A program made the translations under genes and the position numbers. Below are positions 52,128 to 60,216 of a DNA stretch of 64,000 nt, one piece after another; the first letter of the stretch is position 1; each line of letters starts with the position of its first letter. Source of the stretch: Bacteroidota bacterium (GTDB lineage Bacteria > Bacteroidota > Bacteroidia > Bacteroidales > Prolixibacteraceae); NCBI GenBank assembly GCA_023251455.1, contig JAHEYT010000025.1, forward strand, positions 65,116 to 129,115. The letters run 5' to 3'. The notes under the pieces are model-generated. The model was not told the origin of the DNA, did no database searches, and was given only the letters and a program-made list of their open reading frames with translations.

Positions 52128-55100
52128 ATGAAATTTGATTTTTCGTTGAAAATAGGAATTGTTTTACTTTTCTTTTGCCTGGGAACAGTTCCTGCAAAGG
52201 CAGATAAATCTCAACGGCTCCTGAAAAAAGCGAATCAGGCTTCGGCTGAATTTGCCAAAAAAGCTTCTGCCGGAACCGATTATCAGTTTAAATATGACAC
52301 GGTTGTGGTCGATCTGCAGTCGAAAAAGGTAAGGCTGGTGATGAATGAAGGTTTTTCGTATATTCCATTTCGGCCTGAAAATTTATTACAATACAATCAG
52401 GATTTCAAGCATTTGCTTGGCCGGAAATTCCGGAACTATTCGGTTTCAATTGAGTCAATGAAAAAGGAAATTCAGGAGTTAATTCCCAATTTTTACCGCG
52501 ATCAGTCGGTGGTAATTGATTCAAAAAGGTTGAGCCAGTCAACAAATGCAAAATTGCCGGTTGTCAGAAATAGTTCAGCAAACAAAAGTTTTCCGGAAGG
52601 TTTGAGTAACCGAAACGTCGCGCTGTGGCACAGTCATGGCTGGTATTACGAAAATACGCTCGATCGCTGGGAATGGCAGCGGGCAAGAGTTTTTCAGACA
52701 GTGGAAGACATTTGGACGATGAGCTTTGTGGTTCCGTATATCACTCCAATGCTTGAAAATGCCGGTGCGCAAGTTTTTCTTCCGCGCGAAAGGGATACGC
52801 AAACCCATGAAATCATTATCGATGCGGATGGCTCTACGAAAGGAGCAGTTTATCAGGAACTGGGTGAAACACTTCAGGATGGAAAAGAAAAAGGTTTTGG
52901 GCTGAAAGTTCCATTTTTGGTGGAAGGAGAAAATCCGTTCCAAATGGGCGGAACCCGACAAATGAATGCTCAGAAAAATGTCACTTCACAAGTAATTTAT
53001 ACTCCTGAAATTCTGGAATCCGGAGAATATGCGGTGTATGTTTCGTATGTGGGGAACGATGAAAATGTAACCGATGCTCATTATACGGTTTATCATTCTG
53101 GAGGAAAAACGGAATTTTTGGTGAACCAGACCATTGGTGGCGGAACCTGGATTTACCTGGGGACATTTCAGTTCGAAAAGGGAACGAATAGCAAAGTTGA
53201 ATTGACCAATCAATCGAATGAATCCGGAAAGTTGATTTCTGTTGATGCGGTTAGATTGGGTGGTGGAATGGGAAATATTGTTCGCGGAAATGCCAACGAT
53301 ATGGATAAATTACTGAAACTACGCGATGTTCAGGGATTCGCGTTGGATTCGTCAAAATGGTTGCCATTTGCCAGCCAGCGCCCGAGGTATCAGGAAGGTG
53401 CTCGCTATTATTTGCAGTACGCCGGTATGCCCGATACGCTGGTTTATATCCTGAACAAAGCGAAAGTCGACTATTCGAATCGCGGAAAAGATGCCGCTAC
53501 TTTTGCCAAACGCGAAGCCGGAAAGAATGATTACAAGGACGATTACCAGTGCCGAGGCGAGTGGGTGAATTACCTGATGGGTGCGCCAAATGGACCAATA
53601 GCAAATCCTAATGCCAACGGTTTGGGCATTCCGGTCGACATGGCCTTGGCGTTTCATACCGATGCCGGAACTACACCCGACAGCACAATTATCGGTACGT
53701 TGATGATTTATGATACCACTTATGGTTCGGATGCTTTTGCAAACGGGCAATCAAGATGGGCGAGCCGCGATTTGGCTGATATTGTGCAAACACAGGTGGT
53801 TGGCGACCTTCAGAAATTGTACTTCCCACGATGGACGCGCCGCCCGATGTGGAACAAACAGTATTCGGAAGCAGCCCGCACAAAGGTGCCTACCGTGTTG
53901 TCCGAATTACTTTCTCACCAGAACTTTGCCGACATGACGCTGGCGTACGATCCTCGTTTCAAGTTTGATGTGAGCCGGGCGTATTATAAGGGAATCCTGA
54001 AGTTTTTAGCTTTTCAGAACGGACAAAAATATGTGGTTCAGCCGTTGCCGGTCAATCATTTTCAGATGAAAACAGAAGGGAAAACGATTCGTTTATCGTG
54101 GGCTCCGGTGGCTGATGAACTTGAGCCAACCGCAGTTGCCAAATCGTACAAAATATATACCCGGATTGAAAATGGTGGGTTCGACAATGGTGTTGAGGTG
54201 AATGAACCCAACTTTTTGTGTCGGAATTTAAAACCGGGCGTGATCTACAGTTTCAAAGTGACGGCCATGAACGAAGGAGGCGAAAGTTTCCCTTCGGAAA
54301 TACTGGCTTGCAACTTGCCGACAGATGAACGAAAACCCGTTTTAATCGTGAATGCTTTTGACCGGATTTGCGGACCGGCAACTTTTGATAATGGGAAGGA
54401 GGCCGGATTTCGGATGGGCGAAGACGAGGGTGTAGCCTTCAAAACTGATTTGGGATACATTGGCGAGCAATACGATTTCGACCGAAAATCACCGTGGAAA
54501 GACGACGATGATTCCGGCTGGGGTTCCAGTCATGCCGATCAGGAAACTCGCATTGTACAAGGAAATTCGTTCGATTACCCGGTGGTTCATGGCCAGGCAT
54601 TCCGAAATAATGGGCTGGGTTTTATCTCGATGAGCGACGAAGCTTTTGAACAGAAAAAATGGAATGCGACCGATTTTTCGGCGCTCGACATCATTTTTGG
54701 CGAGGAAAAAACGACCAAGCCGCTTTATGGAATTCAGAAGAAAGATTTTACGCTTTTTACGCCTGAAATGCGGCAGGCAATTTCTGAGTTCACTTCCGGA
54801 GAAAAGGCGAAACTGTTCTTGTCGGGAGCTTACATTGGTACCGATCTGGATTTGTGCGGCGACACACTAGCCCGTCATTTCGCTTCGGAAGTGCTGCATT
54901 ATCGGCCGATGACCAATCACGCCAGTAAAAGTGGTTACATTTATCCGGTGAATGCGATGGCTGATCAGTTCCCGGGGAAATTTCCTTTTGTTCAGGAATA
55001 TAATCCGAAGATTTATACAGTGGAATCGCCCGATGCCATTGAGCCAAAGGGCGAAAATGCCAAAGTGCTTTTTAGATACAGTGGCGATAATAAAACTGCG

Positions 55101-55226
55101 GGGGTTTGCTTTGATGGTAGCTATCGTTCCGTAATTTTGGGTTTTCCGTTCGAAACAATTACGACAGACCAAAAACGGGATGAATTGATGGGGCAGATAT
55201 TAAAATATTGGGGGTTGAAGGAATAA
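52128..55226 (+). CDS. large secreted N-acetylmuramoyl-L-alanine amidase (Amidase_3) with CBM-like insert and Fn3
   Basis: 1032 residues from the ATG at 52128; a GTG three codons earlier is less likely. Signal peptide 1-26. The Amidase_3 fold is split: the first part (about 160-230) has LWHSHGW (H168/H170) and FLPRERD; an insert (265-390) resembles golvesin/xanthan-lyase C-terminal beta domains (SGEYAVYVSYVGNDENVTDAHYTVYH); the second part has H510 in LAFHTDAGTTPD and E593 in VLSELL. Fn3 domain about 640-735 and a C-terminal domain to the end. It would cut between MurNAc and L-Ala of murein outside the cytoplasm. Confidence 0.85.
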   Translation: MKFDFSLKIGIVLLFFCLGTVPAKADKSQRLLKKANQASAEFAKKASAGTDYQFKYDTVVVDLQSKKVRLVMNEGFSYIPFRPENLLQYNQDFKHLLGRKFRNYSVSIESMKKEIQELIPNFYRDQSVVIDSKRLSQSTNAKLPVVRNSSANKSFPEGLSNRNVALWHSHGWYYENTLDRWEWQRARVFQTVEDIWTMSFVVPYITPMLENAGAQVFLPRERDTQTHEIIIDADGSTKGAVYQELGETLQDGKEKGFGLKVPFLVEGENPFQMGGTRQMNAQKNVTSQVIYTPEILESGEYAVYVSYVGNDENVTDAHYTVYHSGGKTEFLVNQTIGGGTWIYLGTFQFEKGTNSKVELTNQSNESGKLISVDAVRLGGGMGNIVRGNANDMDKLLKLRDVQGFALDSSKWLPFASQRPRYQEGARYYLQYAGMPDTLVYILNKAKVDYSNRGKDAATFAKREAGKNDYKDDYQCRGEWVNYLMGAPNGPIANPNANGLGIPVDMALAFHTDAGTTPDSTIIGTLMIYDTTYGSDAFANGQSRWASRDLADIVQTQVVGDLQKLYFPRWTRRPMWNKQYSEAARTKVPTVLSELLSHQNFADMTLAYDPRFKFDVSRAYYKGILKFLAFQNGQKYVVQPLPVNHFQMKTEGKTIRLSWAPVADELEPTAVAKSYKIYTRIENGGFDNGVEVNEPNFLCRNLKPGVIYSFKVTAMNEGGESFPSEILACNLPTDERKPVLIVNAFDRICGPATFDNGKEAGFRMGEDEGVAFKTDLGYIGEQYDFDRKSPWKDDDDSGWGSSHADQETRIVQGNSFDYPVVHGQAFRNNGLGFISMSDEAFEQKKWNATDFSALDIIFGEEKTTKPLYGIQKKDFTLFTPEMRQAISEFTSGEKAKLFLSGAYIGTDLDLCGDTLARHFASEVLHYRPMTNHASKSGYIYPVNAMADQFPGKFPFVQEYNPKIYTVESPDAIEPKGENAKVLFRYSGDNKTAGVCFDGSYRSVILGFPFETITTDQKRDELMGQILKYWGLKE

Positions 55227-55233
55227 AATTGTT

Positions 55234-55266
55234 ATCCCAGACAGGGTTTTAAACCCTGTCTGGGAT
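55234..55266. repeat. perfect 16-bp inverted repeat between amidase and DUF4922 genes
   Basis: ATCCCAGACAGGGTTT, one centre base, AAACCCTGTCTGGGAT. It lacks a strong T run, is perfectly symmetrical, and resembles dispersed palindromes of this phylum. It sits 7 bases after the amidase stop. Confidence 0.75.
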
Positions 55267-55284
55267 GATTGTAAAACTCATAAC

Positions 55285-56271
55285 ATGACACAATTGATCG
55301 ATCTATTGACGAATACACATAAAACAGCAGTGCAGATTCTCGGTGAGTTCACCGAATCACAAATACAGGCTTGGCCATTGGCTGCTGCAAATTTTAAAGG
55401 ATTGGAAAAGGTTGAGGAGAAAAGTTTTCAGTTCGATGGCTTTCAAATTAGGGCTCAGTTTAATCCGGAGCGGATGCGCTCTTCGGTGGCCGAGGTTGAT
55501 AAACAGTCGATTGCCGCACGCAAATGTTTTTTGTGCAGCGAAAATCGGCCGCCAGAGCAGGATGCGATTGCTTTTGGCGACGATTTCCTGATACTGGTCA
55601 ATCCGTTTCCGATATTTAAGAACCATTTCACCATTTCATGTAATCGGCACATCGATCAGCGTTTCATCCCCAACGTAAAAAATTGGCTCGAACTATCGGC
55701 TGCGATGGAAGGTTTTACCGTGTTTTACAATGGACCTGAATGTGGCGCTTCGGCTCCCGATCATTTGCATTTTCAGGCTGGCGAAAGCAGCTTTATGCCC
55801 GTAACCGATGATTTTGAGCGGCTTAAACCCTCCGGACGAATCCTTTTTTCTGGAGAAACGACAAAAGTTTGGGCGTTCAATGATTATCTCCGGGAAATGA
55901 TTTCGGTGGAAACCAGTTCGATGCACGAAGCGTTGAAGGTGGTTGACCTGTATTATAAACACTTTGCTGCAATGCAACCTGAAAAAATGGAGCCGATGAT
56001 GAATGCGCTTTGTTCATTTTCAAATGACAAATGGACGACTCACCTGTTTCCTAGGAAGGCGCACCGGCCAACTCATTTTTATGAAGAAGGCGAGAAACAG
56101 ATACTGATCAGTCCCGGTTCGGTTGATTTTGGCGGGGTATTCATTCTTCCTCGACGCGAAGATTTTGATAAGATCAGTAAAGAAGATATCGTTGATATTC
56201 TGGCTCAGGTGTGTGTTGATCAGGATATATTTCTGGAATTGACTGAGAAAATCAAAAAAGATTTAATATGA
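55285..56271 (+). CDS. DUF4922 protein, GalT/HIT-like nucleotidyltransferase fold
   Basis: 328 residues, cytosolic. KCFLCSENRPPEQ (Cys pair near 78-81) resembles the GalT zinc site, FLILVNPFPIFKNHFTIS is the typical HIT-superfamily strand, and DHLHFQAG (H160, H162, Q164) gives the HxHxQ active site used by Ap4A phosphorylase and GalT. It therefore probably transfers or phosphorolyses a nucleotidyl group; the natural substrate of DUF4922 is unknown. Its place inside a murein-salvage operon raises the possibility of a sugar-nucleotide or sugar-1-phosphate step. Confidence 0.85.
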   Translation: MTQLIDLLTNTHKTAVQILGEFTESQIQAWPLAAANFKGLEKVEEKSFQFDGFQIRAQFNPERMRSSVAEVDKQSIAARKCFLCSENRPPEQDAIAFGDDFLILVNPFPIFKNHFTISCNRHIDQRFIPNVKNWLELSAAMEGFTVFYNGPECGASAPDHLHFQAGESSFMPVTDDFERLKPSGRILFSGETTKVWAFNDYLREMISVETSSMHEALKVVDLYYKHFAAMQPEKMEPMMNALCSFSNDKWTTHLFPRKAHRPTHFYEEGEKQILISPGSVDFGGVFILPRREDFDKISKEDIVDILAQVCVDQDIFLELTEKIKKDLI

Positions 56272-56463
56272 ATGTGGAATGAAACGAGCCATGTCAACGC
56301 TTTTGTCACACAGGCAGATGATTATCATGGCGAGTTCCATGTGGCAAAAAAAATACAAATTATAATCACATGAAATGAGCATGATTAACGGACCCATCAA
56401 CAGGAATGAATATTTTCTGTCATGCGAATTCCATTCGACAAATAAAAAACAAATTATATACGA

Positions 56464-56916
56464 ATGAAAAACAAACTCGATAAATCTTTTGGTCCGGTAG
56501 GTTCTTTTGCCGGGATTATTGTGTTTTTTGCAGGTATAGGTTCACTATATTTCTCATGGTTCTCGTTAATTTTAGTTCTGATTGGTGCGTTTATGGGTTT
56601 CACTTATTCGAGTACCGAAATTGATTTTGAACGGAAAAGAGTCCGGTTTTTGAATAACCTGTTTGGAATAATAAAGGTTGGCGTGTGGATGAATGTAAAA
56701 CCCGATATGAAGATTGGGATTACCAAATCGCGAAAAATTTGGAAGACTTACAGTAGAGGCAATCGGGAGCTGGATATAACAAATGAAGATTACCGGCTGG
56801 TGCTTTATAACTCTTCCGGAAAGAAAATAATGCCAATCAAAAAAGTGGATAATTTGAATTCTGCAAAAATGGACCTCGAAACAATTTGCAGGCAATTAGA
56901 AATAAAATCAAAGTGA
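56464..56916 (+). CDS. small membrane protein of unknown function
   Basis: 150 residues. Two adjacent helices at about 12-50 (GSFAGIIVFFAGIGSLYFSWFSLILVLIGAFMGF), then a basic cytosolic domain with a PH-like strand pattern (IDFERKRVRFLNNLFGIIKVGVWM, YRLVLYNSSGKKIMPIKK). I do not recognise a named family. It ends 2 bases before the serine-hydrolase gene and probably shares its mRNA. The 192 bases upstream contain no supported gene. Confidence 0.65.
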   Translation: MKNKLDKSFGPVGSFAGIIVFFAGIGSLYFSWFSLILVLIGAFMGFTYSSTEIDFERKRVRFLNNLFGIIKVGVWMNVKPDMKIGITKSRKIWKTYSRGNRELDITNEDYRLVLYNSSGKKIMPIKKVDNLNSAKMDLETICRQLEIKSK

Positions 56917-56918
56917 AA

Positions 56919-58880
56919 ATGAAGTTAAGCTATATAAAATCAATTTGTTGTTCATCATATTTGCTCCGAATCGGATTAGTTATGCTTTTCTATTCAATCC
57001 TTCCGGTTTTTGGTGTTGGTCTGGGTTCATGCAATTTGTCGAAAAATCAATCTGCGCGGGAAGTTGAACTGCAAAAAAGGCGACAGATTGAAGACTCAAT
57101 GACCTTGCTCGAAAATCGAAATCAGCTTATTCCGCTTGACCGCCTCGACACCTTAAGAATTGCAGCTCTTTCGGTGGGAGACAGCATCCCGACCGAATTT
57201 CAGCACATGCTGGCGAATTACATGAAGGTTGATTTTTATAACCTTCAGGAGCGGTTCACCGCAAAAGATTTAGCCGAACTGACGACCAGCATGAAAAAAT
57301 ATAACCTGGTGATTGCCGGAATTCATTCATTCCAAAAAGATGGGTTGAAGGATAAGGAAAATGATTCGCCAGAGAATAATTGGAACGAATTTGAGCAACT
57401 GAACGATTATTTACATCGTGAAATAACTTCGGTGGTTTGCTATTTCTGCGACCCGCCATTGGTCAATGAAATGAAGTCGTTCGGAAAGCCCGCCGGTCTG
57501 ATTATGGCGTTTCAAAATGACAGCCTGACCCAATCGCTGGCCGCCCAACTGATATTTGGCGGAATTGGTGCTAAAGGGAAACTTCAGTCTGATATTTGGT
57601 CGGCCTATCATCCGGGCGATGGCATTTTGATTGAAAAAGCAGTACGAATGAAATATACGATTCCGGAAGAAGTCGGAATAAAATCAGATGCACTGCAAAC
57701 TCCCATTGATTCAATTGTAAACGATGCTTTGAATAAACAGGCATTTCCGGGATGTAATGTTTTAGTGGCAAAGGATGGAGAAATAATATTCCGCAAAGCT
57801 TATGGCTACAAAACTTTCGAAAAGCAAATGACGGCTCATCTCGATGATATTTACGATCTTGCTTCGGTTACCAAAATCAGTGGTGGGTTGCCAGGAATTC
57901 TGAAACTTTACGATGAAGGGAAAATTGAACTGGATAAACCAGTTGCAAACTATTTTCCGGATTGGCAAAATAAACCTTCAAGCAAATCGAATAAAGCTGA
58001 TTTGACTATTCGCGAATTGTATACTCATCAATCCGGATTGGTTCCATTCATCAGTTTCTATCAAGCGACCATTGAGAACGGCAACCCTTCTCCGAAATGG
58101 TATGCTGCGCAGGCTGATGAAATGCATTCGCTGTGTGTTGCCCCCGGAATGTTTCTGGACAACCGGTTTCTGGATTCAGTTTACTTCGAAATCAGGAAAT
58201 CGCCACTTAAAAACCGCGGAAAATATGTTTACAGTGATCTTCCGCTGGTCATTACGCCACAAATTGTTAAAAATACTTCCGGAATCGATTTTCAGGAGTT
58301 TGTAGAACTTAATTTTTACAAACCATTGGGCGCTTATGAGCTGACTTATTTACCTTTGCAGAAATTTTCGCGTGACCGGATTGTTCCAACCGAGAATGAT
58401 CAGTATTACCGTTTTCAGCAGTTGCAGGGCACGGTTCATGATGAGTCGGCTGCTGTTCTGGGCGGAATATCAGGTAATGCCGGGCTTTTTGCGTCGGCCA
58501 ATGACTTGGCAAAATTGATGCAGATGTACCTTCAGATGGGAACCTATGGCGGAAAACAATATGTGAGTGAAGCAACAATGAAAGAGTTTACCCGAGTTCA
58601 ATTTCCACAGAACAGTAACCGACGTGGATTGATTTTTGATAAACCATCACTCGACAACAAAACATTGAAACCCAAAGATGCTTATCCTTGTCCGGAGGTG
58701 AGCCCTGAAAGTTTTGGCCATTCGGGTTATACCGGAACTTTTGTGTGGATGGATCCTAAATGTAATCTGTTGTACATTTTTCTTTCGAATCGGGTTTATC
58801 CAACCCGCGACAACAATCTGATCAGTGACCTGAATGTGCGCACAAAAATATTGTCGGCTATTTACAAGAATATAAATTAA
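56919..58880 (+). CDS. serine hydrolase (class C beta-lactamase fold) joined to a GH3 C-terminal-like domain, no GH3 barrel
   Basis: 653 residues from the ATG at 56919, two bases past the previous stop. Lipobox-like LGSC follows the hydrophobic leader. Residues 55-235 match the alpha/beta sandwich of GH3 enzymes (LIPLDRLDTLRIAALSVGD, AAQLIFGGIGAKGKLQSD), and residues 245-650 are a serine beta-lactamase/DD-peptidase domain: S316-x-x-K319 in LASVTKI, Tyr in YVYSDLP, and H601 in FGHSGYTGT. Bacteroidota commonly carry GH3 (NagZ-like) plus beta-lactamase proteins of about 1000 residues; here the catalytic GH3 barrel is absent. Likely an esterase or peptidase acting on murein fragments. Confidence 0.85.
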   Translation: MKLSYIKSICCSSYLLRIGLVMLFYSILPVFGVGLGSCNLSKNQSAREVELQKRRQIEDSMTLLENRNQLIPLDRLDTLRIAALSVGDSIPTEFQHMLANYMKVDFYNLQERFTAKDLAELTTSMKKYNLVIAGIHSFQKDGLKDKENDSPENNWNEFEQLNDYLHREITSVVCYFCDPPLVNEMKSFGKPAGLIMAFQNDSLTQSLAAQLIFGGIGAKGKLQSDIWSAYHPGDGILIEKAVRMKYTIPEEVGIKSDALQTPIDSIVNDALNKQAFPGCNVLVAKDGEIIFRKAYGYKTFEKQMTAHLDDIYDLASVTKISGGLPGILKLYDEGKIELDKPVANYFPDWQNKPSSKSNKADLTIRELYTHQSGLVPFISFYQATIENGNPSPKWYAAQADEMHSLCVAPGMFLDNRFLDSVYFEIRKSPLKNRGKYVYSDLPLVITPQIVKNTSGIDFQEFVELNFYKPLGAYELTYLPLQKFSRDRIVPTENDQYYRFQQLQGTVHDESAAVLGGISGNAGLFASANDLAKLMQMYLQMGTYGGKQYVSEATMKEFTRVQFPQNSNRRGLIFDKPSLDNKTLKPKDAYPCPEVSPESFGHSGYTGTFVWMDPKCNLLYIFLSNRVYPTRDNNLISDLNVRTKILSAIYKNIN

Positions 58881-58883
58881 CAC

Positions 58884-58948
58884 CACCGATTACACAGATG
58901 GACACAGATTAAAACAAAGGAGCAGTTCAATTTGTGTTTATCTGAGGT
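58884..58948. repeat. ACCACCGATTACACAGAT inverted repeat
   Basis: Left arm CCACCGATTACACAGATGG, right arm AATTTGTGTTTATCTGAGGT, complementary with mismatches. It is a recognisable form of the ACCACAGATTACACAGATT family found in many bacterial genomes. Its presence argues that the first NamZ gene starts downstream of it, not at the TTG at 58932. Confidence 0.7.
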
Positions 58949-58967
58949 AGAACTAAATTATAAACAA

Positions 58968-60194
58968 GTGAAAATCAAATTTTCAATTCTTTTCGTGTTT
59001 CTTGTTAGTACTGCGTTTGGGGTTTCAAAGGTGAAACCCGGGATTGAAGTGTTGCGCGACAGTCAATTTAATATTCTTCAGGGGAAAAGGGTTGGATTAA
59101 TTACTAACCCAACCGGAGTCGATTCGCGATTAAAATCAACTGTTGATATTCTGAACGAAGCTTCCGAAGTGAAGCTTGTCGCGCTATATGGGCCTGAACA
59201 TGGCGTGCGTGGCGACGTTTATGCCGGAGACAAAATTGAGACTATACTTGACAAACAGACTGGGGTTCCGGTTTATTCACTTTATGGAAAAACCCAAAAG
59301 CCAACTACCGAAATGCTGAAAGATGTTGATGTGTTGGTTTATGACATTCAGGATATTGGCTGCCGTTCGTATACTTTCATTAGCACGATGGGACTGGCCA
59401 TGGAAGCGGCTGCTGAAAATAACCTCGAACTGGTGGTTCTCGACCGTCCAAATCCAATTGGAGGGCTGAAAGTGGAAGGAAACCTCACGGAAGATAAGTT
59501 TATTTCGTTTGTCAGTCAGTTCAAAATTCCATATATCTACGGACTTACCTGCGGCGAACTGGCGCGAATGCTAAACGGCGAAAAAATGCTTGACAAACAA
59601 TGTAAACTGTCCGTCATTCCGATGAAAGGCTGGAAACGTAGCATGACTTTCGATCAAACCGGATTACCTTGGGTTTTGACCTCACCGCATGTTCCGCAGG
59701 CTACATCGGCCTATTATTATGCGGCTTCAGGAATTTTGGGCGAATTCAGTTTCATGTCGATTGGCGTTGGTTATACCCTCCCTTTTCAGATTTTTGCCAA
59801 AGATTCGATTGATGGTTTGGCGTTGTCGAAACGACTGAACGATTTGAATTTGCCTGGTGTTTTGTTTCGTCCCATTTCGCTGAAACCATTTTATGCGGTT
59901 GGACAGGGGAAAAACTATTCCGGGGTGCAATTCTATTTGACCGATTATAAAAAAGTACGGCTGACCGAAATTCAGTTTTATGTGATGCAGGAAATGGCAA
60001 CAATGTATCCGGATAAAAAATGCTTTGGCCCTGAAACGGAGAACCGTTTCGGTATGTTCGACCAGGTTTGTGGCTCAGATCAAATCCGTTTGCTGATGGC
60101 TAAAAATATGAAAGTTGACGATATGTTGCACTATTGGCGAAAGGACGAGGCGGCATTTAAACAGATGTCGAAGAAATATTGGTTGTACAAATAA
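58968..60194 (+). CDS. exo-beta-N-acetylmuramidase NamZ-like (DUF1343, GH171), copy 1
   Basis: About 408 residues from GTG 58968, which yields a clean signal peptide (MKIKFSILFVFLVSTAFG); the frame is open a further 12 codons to a TTG that lies inside a repeat. Diagnostic segments are GKRVGLITNPTGVD, LYGPEHGVRGDVYAG, DVLVYDIQDIGCRSYTFI and VLDRPNPIGG. Members of this family release MurNAc from the non-reducing end of murein fragments. It is exported and would supply MurNAc to the transporter, kinase and etherase encoded in the same locus. A paralogue follows 22 bases later. Confidence 0.9.
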   Translation: MKIKFSILFVFLVSTAFGVSKVKPGIEVLRDSQFNILQGKRVGLITNPTGVDSRLKSTVDILNEASEVKLVALYGPEHGVRGDVYAGDKIETILDKQTGVPVYSLYGKTQKPTTEMLKDVDVLVYDIQDIGCRSYTFISTMGLAMEAAAENNLELVVLDRPNPIGGLKVEGNLTEDKFISFVSQFKIPYIYGLTCGELARMLNGEKMLDKQCKLSVIPMKGWKRSMTFDQTGLPWVLTSPHVPQATSAYYYAASGILGEFSFMSIGVGYTLPFQIFAKDSIDGLALSKRLNDLNLPGVLFRPISLKPFYAVGQGKNYSGVQFYLTDYKKVRLTEIQFYVMQEMATMYPDKKCFGPETENRFGMFDQVCGSDQIRLLMAKNMKVDDMLHYWRKDEAAFKQMSKKYWLYK

Positions 60195-60216
60195 ATGAAT
60201 ATTAATATAGGTGGTT

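Noticed and set aside
58932..58967. 12-codon N-terminal extension of the first NamZ gene from a TTG
   Set aside because: The stretch is the right arm of an ACCACAGAT-type repeat, and the GTG at 58968 gives a clean signal peptide.
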